The notes below the pieces were generated by a model. That model did not search any database, had not been told where the DNA came from, and saw only the letters and a list, made by a program, of their open reading frames with translations. A stretch of 64,000 nucleotides of DNA from the NCBI GenBank assembly GCA_037447655.1, contig JBBHKE010002306.1, positions 62,001-126,000 on the forward strand, given 5' to 3'. The stretch comes from Zygnema cylindricum. Taxonomy: Eukaryota > Streptophyta > Zygnematophyceae > Zygnematales > Zygnemataceae. A program made the position numbers and the translations under genes. Positions within the stretch are counted from its first letter, which is position 1, and the number at the start of each line of letters is the position of its first letter. Shown here piece after piece: positions 10,830-20,370 of this stretch.

Positions 10830-12420
10830 GGCTAGAATTTGACATCAACCTCTGGGGAAGACCACCGGAAGCTTGGGCTGCGGTTGAGCTGGGAAAAATG
10901 GACTAGACTCTGGGGGAGCAGCTGGACCCTCAGCAGAAAGAAGAGCTAACAGAACTCTTGGCTAGAAACACTCTGCTTTTCTCATGGTCCGAAACAGATG
11001 TCGGAATCTACAAAGGAACCCCCTTTCGGATAGATTTGATCGACGAAACCGCAACGGTTTGGCAGAAACAATCTCCTCTCAGCTTCAAAGAGAAAGAGTT
11101 TATTATTGCAAAGGTTCAAACTTTGGTGGACGCAGGGTTGGTTCAGGAAATTACCGGACTACATGGGTTTGCTTCCCCCACAGTTCTCCCTCCTAAGAAG
11201 GATTCATACGGGAAAACTGTGGACTTCCGAATGTGTGGGGACTACCGCATGTTGAACACGGCCACCATTCCTGACCGGTACCTAATGCCAACTCCGGAAG
11301 AGATATTCGACTCTCTTGCTGGGGCAACTATATTCTCCACACTGGACATGAAGAATGGTTTCCACCAGATTGCCATGTAACCAAACCACCGGGAGAGAAC
11401 GGCATTTTGGGCCGGATCCAGACTTTATGAGTGGATTTACATGCCTTTCGGACTGAAGAATGCACCAGCAAAGTTCCAACGGGCCATGGACGAAGCGCTC
11501 CGAGGAATCGATTGTGCCTGATGCTACATCGATGATGTGATAATATTTTCCAAGACCTTTGAAGAAACACCTAGAGCATATCCAGATCGTTCTCCGGGCT
11601 CTTCAAGCAGCGGGCTTGAAATGTCACCCGGGCAAAGGTATTTTTGGAGTGCAGAAAATCATTTACCTCGGACATGAGGTAACTCCTAGGACATTGGGTC
11701 CCCATATAGTGAAGGTTGCAGTCCTCGACGCTCTTCCTCCCCCGCAGGACATTTCTGCCTTGCGCACCTTTCTCGGCTTGGCTAACTATTATCGCAGGTT
11801 TATTCCTGAGTTCATTAGTCACGCCTAACCCCTCAATAAGCTATTACGGAAAGATCAAGAATGGCAGTGGGCCGAGGAACAGCAGATCGCTTTCCAATTC
11901 TTGAAGGATGCCCTGAAGCAGCACCCAGTGCTCCGGATGCCTGATCACCAGAGGCCTTTCCTCCTTTACACTGATTGGAGCAGGTTTGGATTGGGAGCTG
12001 TTTTGGCTCAAGTTGACAACGCAGGTGCCGAGTATGTGGTGGCTTACGCCAGCCGGAGCAATAACCGAGCTGAGGGAAATTATAGCAGTTATCATGGGGA
12101 GCTTCTTGCCGCGGTTTGGGCCATCTAGCATTTTAGACCTTATTTGTACGGGGTCCATTTCACACTAATCACCGATCACCAACCCTTCAAGTGGATCATG
12201 GAAAATAGTAAGTTGACCGGCAAACTCGCCACATGGGTTCTTATCCTGCAGGAATATGATTTGAGCATTGTCCACCGGGCAGGGGAAATTCATGGGAATG
12301 CCGACGGACTGAGCCGAAACCTCGATCCTTCTACCATGGATTCCACCGGGGCTCGGCACGACGAGGATCCGGAAATCAGTTTGGGACTCATTCGAGCATC
12401 CTCTGCCTTCATTTGGCTTC
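10830..12420 (+). pseudogene. G2 reverse transcriptase and RNase H
   Basis: Copies element RNA into DNA and removes the RNA strand. After an upstream linker (about 10838-10957, with a TAG at 10904), RT motifs appear in order: KKDSYGKTVDFRMCGDYR (about 11197-11250), FSTLDMKNGFHQI (11335), MPFGLKNAPAKFQRAM (11440) and the catalytic YIDDVIIFS (11525). RNase H follows: LLYTDWSRFGLGAVLAQ (11960), the E of GELLAA (12100) and ITDHQPFKWI (12168), ending near AGEIHGNADGLSR (12280). The organisation is that of Ty3/gypsy. In-frame stops are at about 11378 (TAA), 11522 (TGA), 11826 (TAA) and 12126 (TAG), with one frame change near 11560. Confidence 0.85.
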
Positions 12421-12489
12421 TTCCATCTGGGGGGGAATTGTCAACTTTTGCAGCAGATGTTGAGGGGCAGGCACCCATGGGAGCCGGAT

Positions 12490-13780
12490 AGAAAGACATT
12501 TGGAATGACTCCGAAGCTCTCCAATCTATTCAGCAGGGATCCCCTCTTCCCCACTTGGCTGGAATTCAATTATCCGGAGTTCAGACCCGGATGGCGGCGT
12601 ATGAGTGGGACCGAGGAGTGCTCCTCGGGAAATGGACATACGGTACTAGGAGAGTGGTTCCTCCTCCCTCTGATCGAGAAACTCTGATTACCAATCTCCA
12701 TAAACAATGTGGACACTTCGGACAGAAGCAAACCACTTTGTTGGTTACAGGCTCTCACTGGTGGCACGGGATGCGGGCCCAAGTCAACCGAATTGTACAG
12801 ACTTGCTCTTCTTGCGATCGAGTTAAGGCAGCTTTTGACAAAAAGGGCGCGACTGAGCTCCATTCTCTTCCCATCACGGGAATGTTTTATCGGTGGTCTT
12901 TCGATCTTTTGGGACCTCTTCCGACCTGGAGACGTGGGAATCGTTTCGTTCTGGTCATGATTAAACATTTCTCAAAATTAATAGAGCTTGTGGTCGTGCC
13001 CCGAAAAGAGTCCTAGTCCATTTCCGACGCCTTTCTGCAGAGAGTCCTGTCACAGTTTGGGGCGCCAGCAGAGGTTCTAACCGACCAGGGATCAGAATTC
13101 GCCGGAGAATTTACCAATCTTTTGGAGAAATGCCTCATCGACCATCGACTTACCAGCCGCGACCACCCCCAAGCCGACGGTTTGGCCGAAAGGTGCGTAC
13201 AGACAATGAAGCGGTCACTACGGAAATATGCAGTTGAAGAGGACTTGGGAGAGTGGGACAGAAGGGTGCCTTGAATTGCCATGGGATACCGATTCAGCAG
13301 ACAGGCTTCTCTTCACTCCTACAGCCTTTACTTCATTTTATTCACACGACATCCCATTTTGCCCGAGGCTGCCTCTGCCCAAGCGGTGGTCCTCCCGGCA
13401 ATGGATGACAAGGGAACTGTCGAAAAACTGATCGCCGACCGTGCCAAAATTTTCCACTGGGAGATGCCTCTCGCCATGGGGAATTTACAGGCGGCACAAC
13501 ACCGGGATCAAATATGGTATTCCCAGCGCCGGAGCGGAGATTATGTGCCCCGACAACGACGATTTATGTCGGGAGACTTTGTTTATCGCATGCGACAGAA
13601 AAAGGACACGCTTGACATTTCTGCCGGGCAGGTGATCTTGAAAGTGGTGGAAGTTTCAAATAACGGAGTTCTGACTTTGGAAGGGAAAGATGGACGAAGA
13701 ATTAAAGAGAATCAAATCAATGTGGCCCCTTGTCACCTCCGAGGATTAGAAGACGACCCCACTTACCACTTGACTTACTT
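12490..13780 (+). pseudogene. G2 DDE integrase
   Basis: Inserts the DNA copy into the genome. An HHCC zinc-binding module (HKQCGHFG ... TCSSCDR, 12700-12830) precedes the catalytic core. The first Asp is in WSFDLLGPLP (12898), the second in LTDQGSEF (13079) and the Glu in ADGLAER (13175). The C-terminal part has a GPY/F-like module (SGDFVYRMRQKK ... EVSNNGVLTLEGKDGR, 13570-13700). Premature stops are at 12488 (TAG), 13015 (TAG) and 13272 (TGA, where related proteins usually have Trp in the W-I-A-M-G-Y position). The catalytic triad itself is intact. This argues against G2 being a tyrosine-recombinase element despite its terminal layout. Confidence 0.85.
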
Positions 13781-13789
13781 TGCCGATCC

Positions 13790-13957
13790 TCCTTCCTGTT
13801 CATCATCTTGCAACTTCTCCTCCCAGCAGCAAGACATCTTGGTCTGCCATCAGTGCGGGCAGTGCTGGCATCCAGCTTGTCTCCCCTCCTCATGGGAACC
13901 ACGCCCTCGATCACCTAGTCCATGGTTCTGCAGGAACTGTGAATTGGGCGGGTAACT
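13790..13957 (+). pseudogene. PHD-type zinc finger at the C-terminus of G2 Pol
   Basis: Continuous with the integrase frame (ends 13955). Cys/His spacing is C-x3-C, then LVCHQCGQCWHPACLP, then WFCRNCE: a C4-H-C3 pattern with the hydrophobic-Cys-x2-Cys and the WHPAC core of PHD fingers. PHD fingers bind histone tails. Chromodomains at this position in chromoviruses guide integration to marked chromatin, so by analogy this module could tether the integrase. Whether it binds a modified or unmodified histone cannot be read from the sequence. The first two Cys have wider than usual x3 spacing. Confidence 0.7.
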
Positions 13958-13982
13958 ATTTCTTTTTCTTAGTCACGGTTGA

Positions 13983-13999
13983 CTAAGAGGGGGGGAAAT
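13983..13999 (+). promoter_or_regulatory. Polypurine tract of G2
   Basis: A purine run (AAGAGGGGGGGAAA) directly before TTGGGGCACC at the start of X'. In LTR elements this primes plus-strand DNA and marks the start of U3, so it places the U3 start at X' and not at Y2. Confidence 0.65.
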
Positions 14000-14282
14000 T
14001 GGGGCACCGACCCGATTACCGAGAACCCAACCCCTTTCCCCGGCTTAATGGGGAAAGTAAGGGGGAGGGGAGATCTTTTCGCCTTCCCATGCACTCATCC
14101 CTATTCCCTATCCTTGTGCCTCTCCTATCTGTGCATGCATTCCTGTTGGGAGGGATGGGGTCAGCAGTGGGCATTATAATTATTATGGGAAGCATTCGCA
14201 TTGGTGGGTTCTTTGCAGGACGCCGAGACCGGCCATTCCGGGCAGCGGGCCCTTCCCTTGTGTTACTCTGGCACGCTCGACA
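13996..14282 (+). repeat. Segment X' of G2 (U3-like, first copy)
   Basis: 287 bp from AAATTGGGGCACC to CTCGACA. Repeated at 15459-15745. It directly follows the purine tract and contains a TATA-like ATTATAATTATTATGG at about 14174, so it behaves as U3. Two bases (GC) separate it from Y2, giving the palindrome GACAGCTGTC. Confidence 0.8.
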
Positions 14283-14284
14283 GC

Positions 14285-15459
14285 TGTCAAGCTCGAGTGC
14301 TTTTCAGGCACACTTCTATATTACCAAGGATTTCCGTACCCTTCCGACCCGTACTATTCTCAGATTTCGGAGAAGCCCGCACAACCTGCCGGAAGGATTG
14401 AAGTATTTCCTCTACTGAACAAGACGCACTTTGTTTCGTGCCTAACGGAGGCTGGACGACAAAGTTCTACCGTCTGAAAGATCGCAGTTCTGTCACATAG
14501 TACTAGCTTCCACCAGCCCTAGTGGAGGGTACATTGTGGATTGCCACGTAGACTTCCGGAGTGTAATCTAGATTTTGCTGTTAGTTGTCTGTAGCAATTC
14601 AGTTCAGATTCAGCTAACTAGTGGTTAATTAATTACATTAAGTCAAAGCTTGGCACTTCCGTGTCTTTTTAGTACTTTGTCTTAAAAATTGTGGAAGAAA
14701 TAATAACTCCCGGCCGCGGATCTAGCCGTGGTCAAAGGTCCAACTTTTTGCTCCAAGAGTAGTACACTTTTTTTTGTCTTATGTCAGTTTGATTGCCATC
14801 GCTGGTCGCTCATTGGCTAATAGCGTAGGTTTGACTTTTGGACCTGATTTTGGACAAACTTTGATGTATAAGGCGCTTGGGGCCGAAGGAGACAGGTTGC
14901 TTTTCAATACTGTCTCCTGTGAAAACCCTCAAAAATTCCAACAAACCTTCTTTTGGAGAATCTTTGTGTTGTTTGACTCTATTGCCATCTCTATTTTGTA
15001 TTTGTCCATTTTGGGAATCATAGTTCGGGCTGGTGGTTGGCACTACCGTCCCTTTGGGTGATTTTTGGATTTTTCGCTGCTTGAAACTGAAAAGAGGCTA
15101 GTCGATTCTGAGCTGCGGACACCGAGGGTTGAAGGAGTTCCATACCTATTTACACTGCCATCAGAGAGATTTCGCCTTTCTCCCATTGTCATCGTAAATT
15201 GTCAGGGTATGTTAAGCTTGCTTCGCCATCTTTTATATCTTCCATCTTATATTTTATTTCTGTGGTCAAGGTGATATTGTTAAATCTGAAACATCCATTC
15301 CTATTTATTTTTATATGTCCACGTGGTAGTGCATTTATGTCTTCACTTTTAGTCTCTTTTGCTTTGGCGGGGACTTCCCGGGGTAAAACTGCAATTTTGT
15401 GGCATCGAAACAGTGGGTTTTGAGGGAACGAATGCTATAGACTTCCTGTGGAATAAGCA
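14285..15459 (+). repeat. Segment Y2 of G2 (R-U5-like, second copy)
   Basis: 1175 bp, matching Y1 (2967-4141) from TGTCAAGCTCGAGTGC to GAATAAGCA with scattered transitions. X'+Y2 together (from TGGGG at 14000) form a 1460-bp unit with TG...CA ends, the likely real LTR. Confidence 0.85.
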
Positions 15460-15745
15460 AATTGGGGCACCGACCCGATTACCGAGAACCCAACCCCTTT
15501 CCCAGGCTTAATGGGGAAAGTAAGGGGGAGGGGAGATCTTTTCGCCTTCCCATGCACTCATCCCTATTCCCTATCCTTGTGCCTCTCCTATTTGTGCATG
15601 CATTCCTGTTGGGAGGGATGGGGTCAACAGTGGGCATTATCATTATTATGGGAAGCATTTGCATTGGTGGGTTTTTTTCACGACGCCGAGACCGGCCATT
15701 CCGGGCAGCGGGCCCTTCCCTTGTGTTTCTCTGGCACGCTCGACA
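15459..15745 (+). repeat. Segment X2 of G2 (U3-like, second copy)
   Basis: 287 bp, a second copy of X' placed after Y2. It ends GCTCGACA and is followed at once by the continuation of the interrupted G1 gag, so this is the true right end of the G2 insertion. Confidence 0.85.
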
Positions 15746-15749
15746 ACAT
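15745..15749. repeat. Right target-site duplication of G2
   Basis: AACAT, one mismatch from AATAT at 2962-2966. The next codons (ATC TTC AAT GAA) restore the reading of G1 gag. Confidence 0.55.
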
Positions 15750-16090
15750 CTTCAATGAAAGTCAGAGAGGTGGACAAAGTGTTAATGCAGGTAACAAATT
15801 TAACAATAGAGGGGGATACATTAAGAGCCCTAAACAAAGCGTTAATGATCAGAAACCTAACCTTACCATACCCACATGCACTATATGTCGAAAAATGGGT
15901 CATAAAGCATTTTAGTGTGCACAATTGAAGAAGATTAATTATTATAACTGTGGAAAGGAGGGATATTTCAGTAGGGAGTGCATAAAACCCAAGAAAAAGG
16001 TCACTTGTTTCAAATACGGAGGTCCAAATCATTACGCTAAAGACTATACAGATAAAGGTTCTCTCAAAACAGTCGATGTCAATTAAGGTC
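15750..16090 (+). pseudogene. G1 gag, second part, with zinc knuckles
   Basis: The interrupted Gag continues as FNESQRGGQSVNAGNKFNNRGG, a basic Gly/Asn-rich linker, to CTICRKMGHKAF and a stop, then C, i.e. a CX2CX4HX4C knuckle with TAG at 15913. Further knuckles follow: YNCGKEGYFSREC and CFKYGGPNHYAKDY, the last two degenerate. Nucleocapsid knuckles bind the element RNA. One stop and several lost Cys/His residues mark it as decayed. Confidence 0.8.
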
Positions 16091-16139
16091 TTCATTAAGA
16101 TATTGCGTTATACTTAGCTGACCAACAAGCCTAGAAGGT

Positions 16140-16675
16140 GGGAAACATAAAGGACTAACTAAAGTCCTCAGTTGATTGAATCGGATCCAAAAGTAAAAGA
16201 GTTAACATTGGTGGGCAAATTAATGAATTGAAAAGTTAGGATAGCTGAATTTATTATGATTCTTTTTCACTACACTGCTTAGTTTAAAGAATCATTCCGT
16301 TGAAATTCTCAACAACAGACCTATGTTAGGACAATTAAGTAATGATGACACCAGACATAGTTTGATTAGATTTAAGCCATTAGTGGAAGGAAAACAGTTG
16401 AGAGTAATGGTTGATTCAGGTTTATTTCACATAAGTTTGTATAAGAAAATCAAAATTCTACTGTCATAAGGGAAAAGCCTTTACATGTTCAAGTGGCAAA
16501 CGGTAATAAGTCCACATTAGACTTACAAATTGACACGATAGAAGTTGATATCCTGAGTCATAAAATAAAAGTTGTGTGTGAAATTATGAATTTGGGAAGT
16601 GAAGAACTAATTATGGGAAAGCCTTAGTTAACTGAACACAATCCTCAAATTAATTGGGAAATTAACACCTTCAAA
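16140..16675 (+). pseudogene. G1 protease region
   Basis: The frame around 16390-16440 reads LRVMVDSGLFHISLYKK: the DSG triplet of retropepsins at the position expected between the zinc knuckles and RT. A later phrase, EELIMGKP (about 16605-16625), fits the hydrophobic-Gly motif near the protease end. Frameshifts and stops separate these parts. The assignment rests on the motif and gene order only. Confidence 0.55.
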
Positions 16676-17755
16676 GTGAAGTCTGAAAATGGTTGGAAGG
16701 TTTTGCAAGCATTATCTCCTAAGAAATTCCATAGGAATCATATAAATTACAAAACCAGATTGGGATTGGAAGGTTTGATATCTGCTAAAAAATTTAAAAA
16801 GCACTTAAAAGATAAAACAAATCATGCTTTCTTTTTATTAGTAACCAAGGCAGTTATTGATGAAAGGGGGGAAGAAAACACTAACATTGATGTCATCCCT
16901 AAATCAGACACCACTAAAGCTCTCGAAAAACTAAAATCTGATTTTGTAATTGACATAAATACAGCTGATGTTGGTGTTAAAGTTTTAATTTTTGATTATG
17001 AAGATGTTTTTCTAAGTGATTTACCCTTAGGAAGACCACCTTCCCGAGATGTGGAACATGTTATTAACCTTGAACTTAAAAGCAACCCTCTTGTCAAAAG
17101 AATTTATAAGCATTGTTTCTTTGAGTAGAAGGAGTTAAAGAAACAGATCAAAGAGCTTCTAGAGAAAGGACATATTCAGCCCAGCAAATCACCGTACGGA
17201 GCACCAATTCTCTTTGTCAAAAAGAAAGACGGAATGTTGAGGATGTGTGTTGACTATCGTAGTCTAATCAAGATGTGAAGGATAAGTATCCATTACCTTC
17301 AATTTCTGATTTGAAAGATCGTTTAAAAGGTGCTAAATACTTTCGTTGATTGATATGTGTAGTGGCTTTAATCAGGTGCTAGTTAGAACTGAGGATGTTG
17401 ATAAAATTGCTTTCAAGACTAGAGTGGGTCATTTTGAATGGATAGTGATGCCATTCTACTTAATGAATGCACCACCTACTTACCGAAGATTAATGAACCA
17501 AACTTTTTCAGATTACATAGATGAGTTTCTCCAAGTGTTAATAGATGATATTTTAATTTACAGTGAATCTAAAGAACATCGTGTAATTCATTTAAGAAAA
17601 ATGTTGGAAAGGTTAAGAGAAAGGAAAATATATGGAAATTTTTTGAAATCCAGCTTTCTTAAAAGTGAACAATTATTTTTGGGACACATAGTGAGTGGGG
17701 AAGGTGTTAAAACAGATCCATCCAAAATTTTAGCAATCCAAAATTGGAAATAACC
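16676..17755 (+). pseudogene. G1 reverse transcriptase
   Basis: Linker 16676-17126, then [38 protein letters not shown] (17215-17265), a frameshifted stretch, and IDMCSGFNQVLV (17349), WIVMPFYLMNAPPTYRRLM (17442) and the catalytic LIDDILIYS (17540), followed by the thumb to NWK (17753). Order and motifs are Ty3/gypsy. In the active-site motif the residue before Ile-Asp-Asp is Leu. Broken by a stop at 17126 and by frame changes around 17270-17346. Confidence 0.85.
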
Positions 17756-17759
17756 TACA

Positions 17760-18630
17760 AATGTCACAGAAGTTGGATCGTTTTTGGAGTTGGCCACTTA
17801 TTACAGGAAGTTTAGTAGAAACTTCAATATGATCGCCACGTCTTTGACGAATTTACTTAGGGAGAAGAAGACGTTTTTGTGGGGAGCTGATCAGGAGGGA
17901 GCATTCGAGGAACTAAAAGAGAATTTAACCTCTACCCCTACACTGGTGAATCTTGACCCTGGTGGAGAATTTGAAGTTATGATCACTACAGATGCATCTG
18001 ATAAAGGTCTGATAAAGGCGTAGGTGCAGTCATAAGTGAAAAATTTGGCAAATACTTTTATTCTATTGCTTTTGAGTCCAAAAAATTCAATGATGTTGAA
18101 AAAAACTATCCACCACAAGAAAAAGAATTACTTGCAATTGTACATGCATTGGTGAAATGGCGTTGTTATTTGCATAATAAAGAATTTACAGTGCACTGTA
18201 ACAATAAAAGCTTCTTTTATTTACAAAGATTAAGTGATGCATAGATTATGACTGGCAAAACGGTTAGGTGGATGCAGGAATTAGCATACTTCAAATTTAT
18301 TGTCAAACATATTATTGGGAAGACAAATAAAGTCGCTGATCCGTTAAGTAGATGTTTTGAAATAATTGTTATGGTCCAAATTGAATTGTTTTAAGATACT
18401 GTTAGAAATGGTTATGATAAAGATCCTTATTTTGTTGTAATTTGCAAAAATATTTCATGAGAGAATTCTGACCCATTGAATGAGAGGCATGTCAAAATCT
18501 TTAGTCTAGAGGATGGTTTACTCTATTTGCAAATAGGGGATAGATTATGCATTCATGAAGTGTTAAACTTAAGAAAACAAATTTTACGAGAAGCTCATGG
18601 GCATTTAGGACATCTAGGTCAAGATAAAAA
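17760..18630 (+). pseudogene. G1 RNase H and start of integrase, truncated
   Basis: RNase H-like region: TLVNLDPGGEFEVMITTDASDKG (about 17940-18005), a frameshift, LAIVHALVKWRCYL (18130) and FIVKHIIGKTNKVADPLSR (18295-18352). The integrase N-terminal zinc module begins at LREAHGHLGHLGQDKK (18588-18630). There the gypsy sequence stops and copia C1 begins within a few bases. No trace of the remaining G1 integrase or 3' LTR was seen further right, so they were probably lost in a deletion. Confidence 0.75.
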
Positions 18631-18632
18631 GG

Positions 18633-20357
18633 GGAGAAGCCGAGTTTATTCGAAAGAATCCACGAGAACCATCTATTCCAGCCTCAAATTTTGAGGGGGG
18701 AAGGAGAAGTAGCAAAAGACTCCTAGAAAAACTGGTTAATAACAAGGTAACTAAACTATCTCATCAAGATGAACCTCAAACTTATGGAGAGGCGATGACT
18801 TGTCCAGAAAGAAATCGGTGGAAGACAGCCATCAATGAGGAGATAGCCTCAATTATGGTAGCCTATACTTGGGAGCTGGTGGATTGTCCACCTAACCGAA
18901 AACCAATCGGTTGTAAGTGGGTTTTCAAATTAAAACTGAACACAGATAACAAAATCGAGCGCTACAAGGCCCGATTAGTGGCAAAGGGATTTACAAAAAA
19001 TGAGGGAATTGACTACGAGGAAACCTTTGCCCTAGTGGTCAGATTTCCCTCCGTCCGCATACTTCTCAGCCTGGCAGCAGCGGAAGACATGGAAGTGCAC
19101 CAGATGGACATCAAAACAGCCTTTTTGCATGGAGAATTGGAAGAGGAGATCTTCATGCGACAACCCGACGCGTTTGTGGAGGAAGGTGAGGAGAGTAAGG
19201 TATGCCGGCTGATTAAATCTCTTTATGGTTTGAAACAAGCGCCTCGACAGTGGAATAAGAAGCTTGATGAGTTTTTTACTAGTCTGGGATATATTCGGAT
19301 CAGCTCAGATCACTCAATCTATGTTTTCGAAGATGAGGAAGGTTTTATATTTATTGCAATTTATGTTGATGATTTGCTTGTTTTAAGTAAATCAATGGAA
19401 AAAATTAATAAACTGAAAACCGATCTTAAGGGGAGATTTGAAATGAAGGATATGGGGGAAGCAAAATATATTTTGGGAATTCAAGTAGAGAGAGACCGAA
19501 AAAGAAAAATTATAAGATTGACTCAAAAGGAAGCAATAGGGAACATGCTTGAAAAATTTCAAATGGATAAAGCTAATAGTTGTACAACTCCAATGGAGTT
19601 GAAGAAGGGAAGTGAGGGGAGTGAGGAAGGAGGAGTCATAGTCTTAGACGAGGAATTATCTCCTGAAGAACAGAAGTTCATGCAGACTATTCCTTACAGG
19701 CAAGTAGTGGGAAGTCTAATCTATTTTATGAATTGTACCCGGCCGGATTTAGCTGCAGCTGTAGGAGTGCTGAGTAGAAGTCTAAATGCTCCCACTAAGA
19801 AGGATTGGGAGGCAGCTAAGAGAGTTCTTAGATACTTGATAGGAACTAGGGATCTATGGTTGCATTTGGGTGGGGAGAATACTGACATCACTACTTGGAG
19901 TGATGCTAGTTATGGTGATGCTCCGATGAGGAGATGCACTTCTGGATATGTATTATATGTGGGTGATGGGGCTTGCTGTTGGAGTAGCAAACAGCAAAAA
20001 GTTATTGCTCAGTCCACCATGGAGGCTGAGTATATGGCCTCTTGCTCTGCTGTAAATGAATTGATGTGGGTCAAGTCTTTGTTTGGTGATCTTGGTCACC
20101 TTAAGAGTGGTGTGCTGAAATTTTTTTGTGATAATCAGGCAGCAATCACCATTTCTGCTAATCCTAAACATCATTTTAAAGCCAAACACATGGACATCAG
20201 ACTCAACTTTGTTAGAGAAAAAGTAGAAAACAAAATAATCGGTTTAGAGTACAGACCAGATAGTGAGATGGTAGCAGATATGATGACCAAACCTGTGCCT
20301 TCCCCTAAGCTAATTTTCTACAAGGAGAAGTGCGGTCTGAAAATAAAGATTGACTAG
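18633..20357 (+). CDS. Copia RT-RNase H, open frame (5'-truncated pol)
   Basis: The frame is open without interruption for about 575 codons from the truncation point; the first in-frame ATG is at 18795. RVT_2-type RT: WELVDCPPNRKPIGCKWVFK, YKARLVAKGFTKNEGIDYEE, MDIKTAFLHGELEEEIFMRQP, LYGLKQAPRQWNKKLDEF and the catalytic YVDDLLVLSKS (about 19360). RNase H: WSDASYGDAPMRRCTSGYVL (19897), STMEAEYMASCSA (20012), CDNQAAITISANPKHH (20127) and HMDIRLNFVREKVE, with the usual copia ending DMMTKPVPSPK. Downstream are a purine tract and LTR; upstream protease and integrase are absent. This is the least damaged coding stretch in the window but cannot encode a full element. Confidence 0.85.
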   Translation, partial: GEAEFIRKNPREPSIPASNFEGGRRSSKRLLEKLVNNKVTKLSHQDEPQTYGEAMTCPERNRWKTAINEEIASIMVAYTWELVDCPPNRKPIGCKWVFKLKLNTDNKIERYKARLVAKGFTKNEGIDYEETFALVVRFPSVRILLSLAAAEDMEVHQMDIKTAFLHGELEEEIFMRQPDAFVEEGEESKVCRLIKSLYGLKQAPRQWNKKLDEFFTSLGYIRISSDHSIYVFEDEEGFIFIAIYVDDLLVLSKSMEKINKLKTDLKGRFEMKDMGEAKYILGIQVERDRKRKIIRLTQKEAIGNMLEKFQMDKANSCTTPMELKKGSEGSEEGGVIVLDEELSPEEQKFMQTIPYRQVVGSLIYFMNCTRPDLAAAVGVLSRSLNAPTKKDWEAAKRVLRYLIGTRDLWLHLGGENTDITTWSDASYGDAPMRRCTSGYVLYVGDGACCWSSKQQKVIAQSTMEAEYMASCSAVNELMWVKSLFGDLGHLKSGVLKFFCDNQAAITISANPKHHFKAKHMDIRLNFVREKVENKIIGLEYRPDSEMVADMMTKPVPSPKLIFYKEKCGLKIKID

Positions 20358-20359
20358 AA

Positions 20360-20370
20360 AATAAGGGGAG
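20360..20370 (+). promoter_or_regulatory. Polypurine tract of C1
   Basis: AATAAGGGGAG directly before the LTR start TGTAGAAATT. The same motif precedes the LTR start in N2, C4, C6/C7 and N1. Confidence 0.75.

Larger units (their letters stand above)
2967..15745 (+). mobile_element. Gypsy-type retrotransposon G2 carrying a DNA methyltransferase
   Basis: A 12.8-kb insertion in the gag of G1. In order it contains segment Y1 (2967-4141), Gag (4229-8060), protease (8171-9530), C5 DNA methyltransferase (9535-10752), RT-RNase H (10830-12420), integrase (12490-13760), PHD finger (13790-13957), a purine tract, segment X' (13996-14282), Y2 (14285-15459) and X2 (15459-15745). The outer ends are TGTC...GACA with a near-perfect short target duplication. 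Y1/Y2 and X'/X2 differ by a few percent, largely by transitions, so the copy is moderately old. All genes have premature stops. The order protease-methyltransferase-RT is not that of an ordinary gypsy element, and the terminal layout is permuted (see findings). Confidence 0.85.

Noticed and set aside
2967-15745. G2 as a tyrosine-recombinase (DIRS/Ngaro) element because of its split repeats
   Set aside because: A DDE integrase with HHCC module and all three acidic residues is present, no tyrosine recombinase was found, and a short target duplication is visible.
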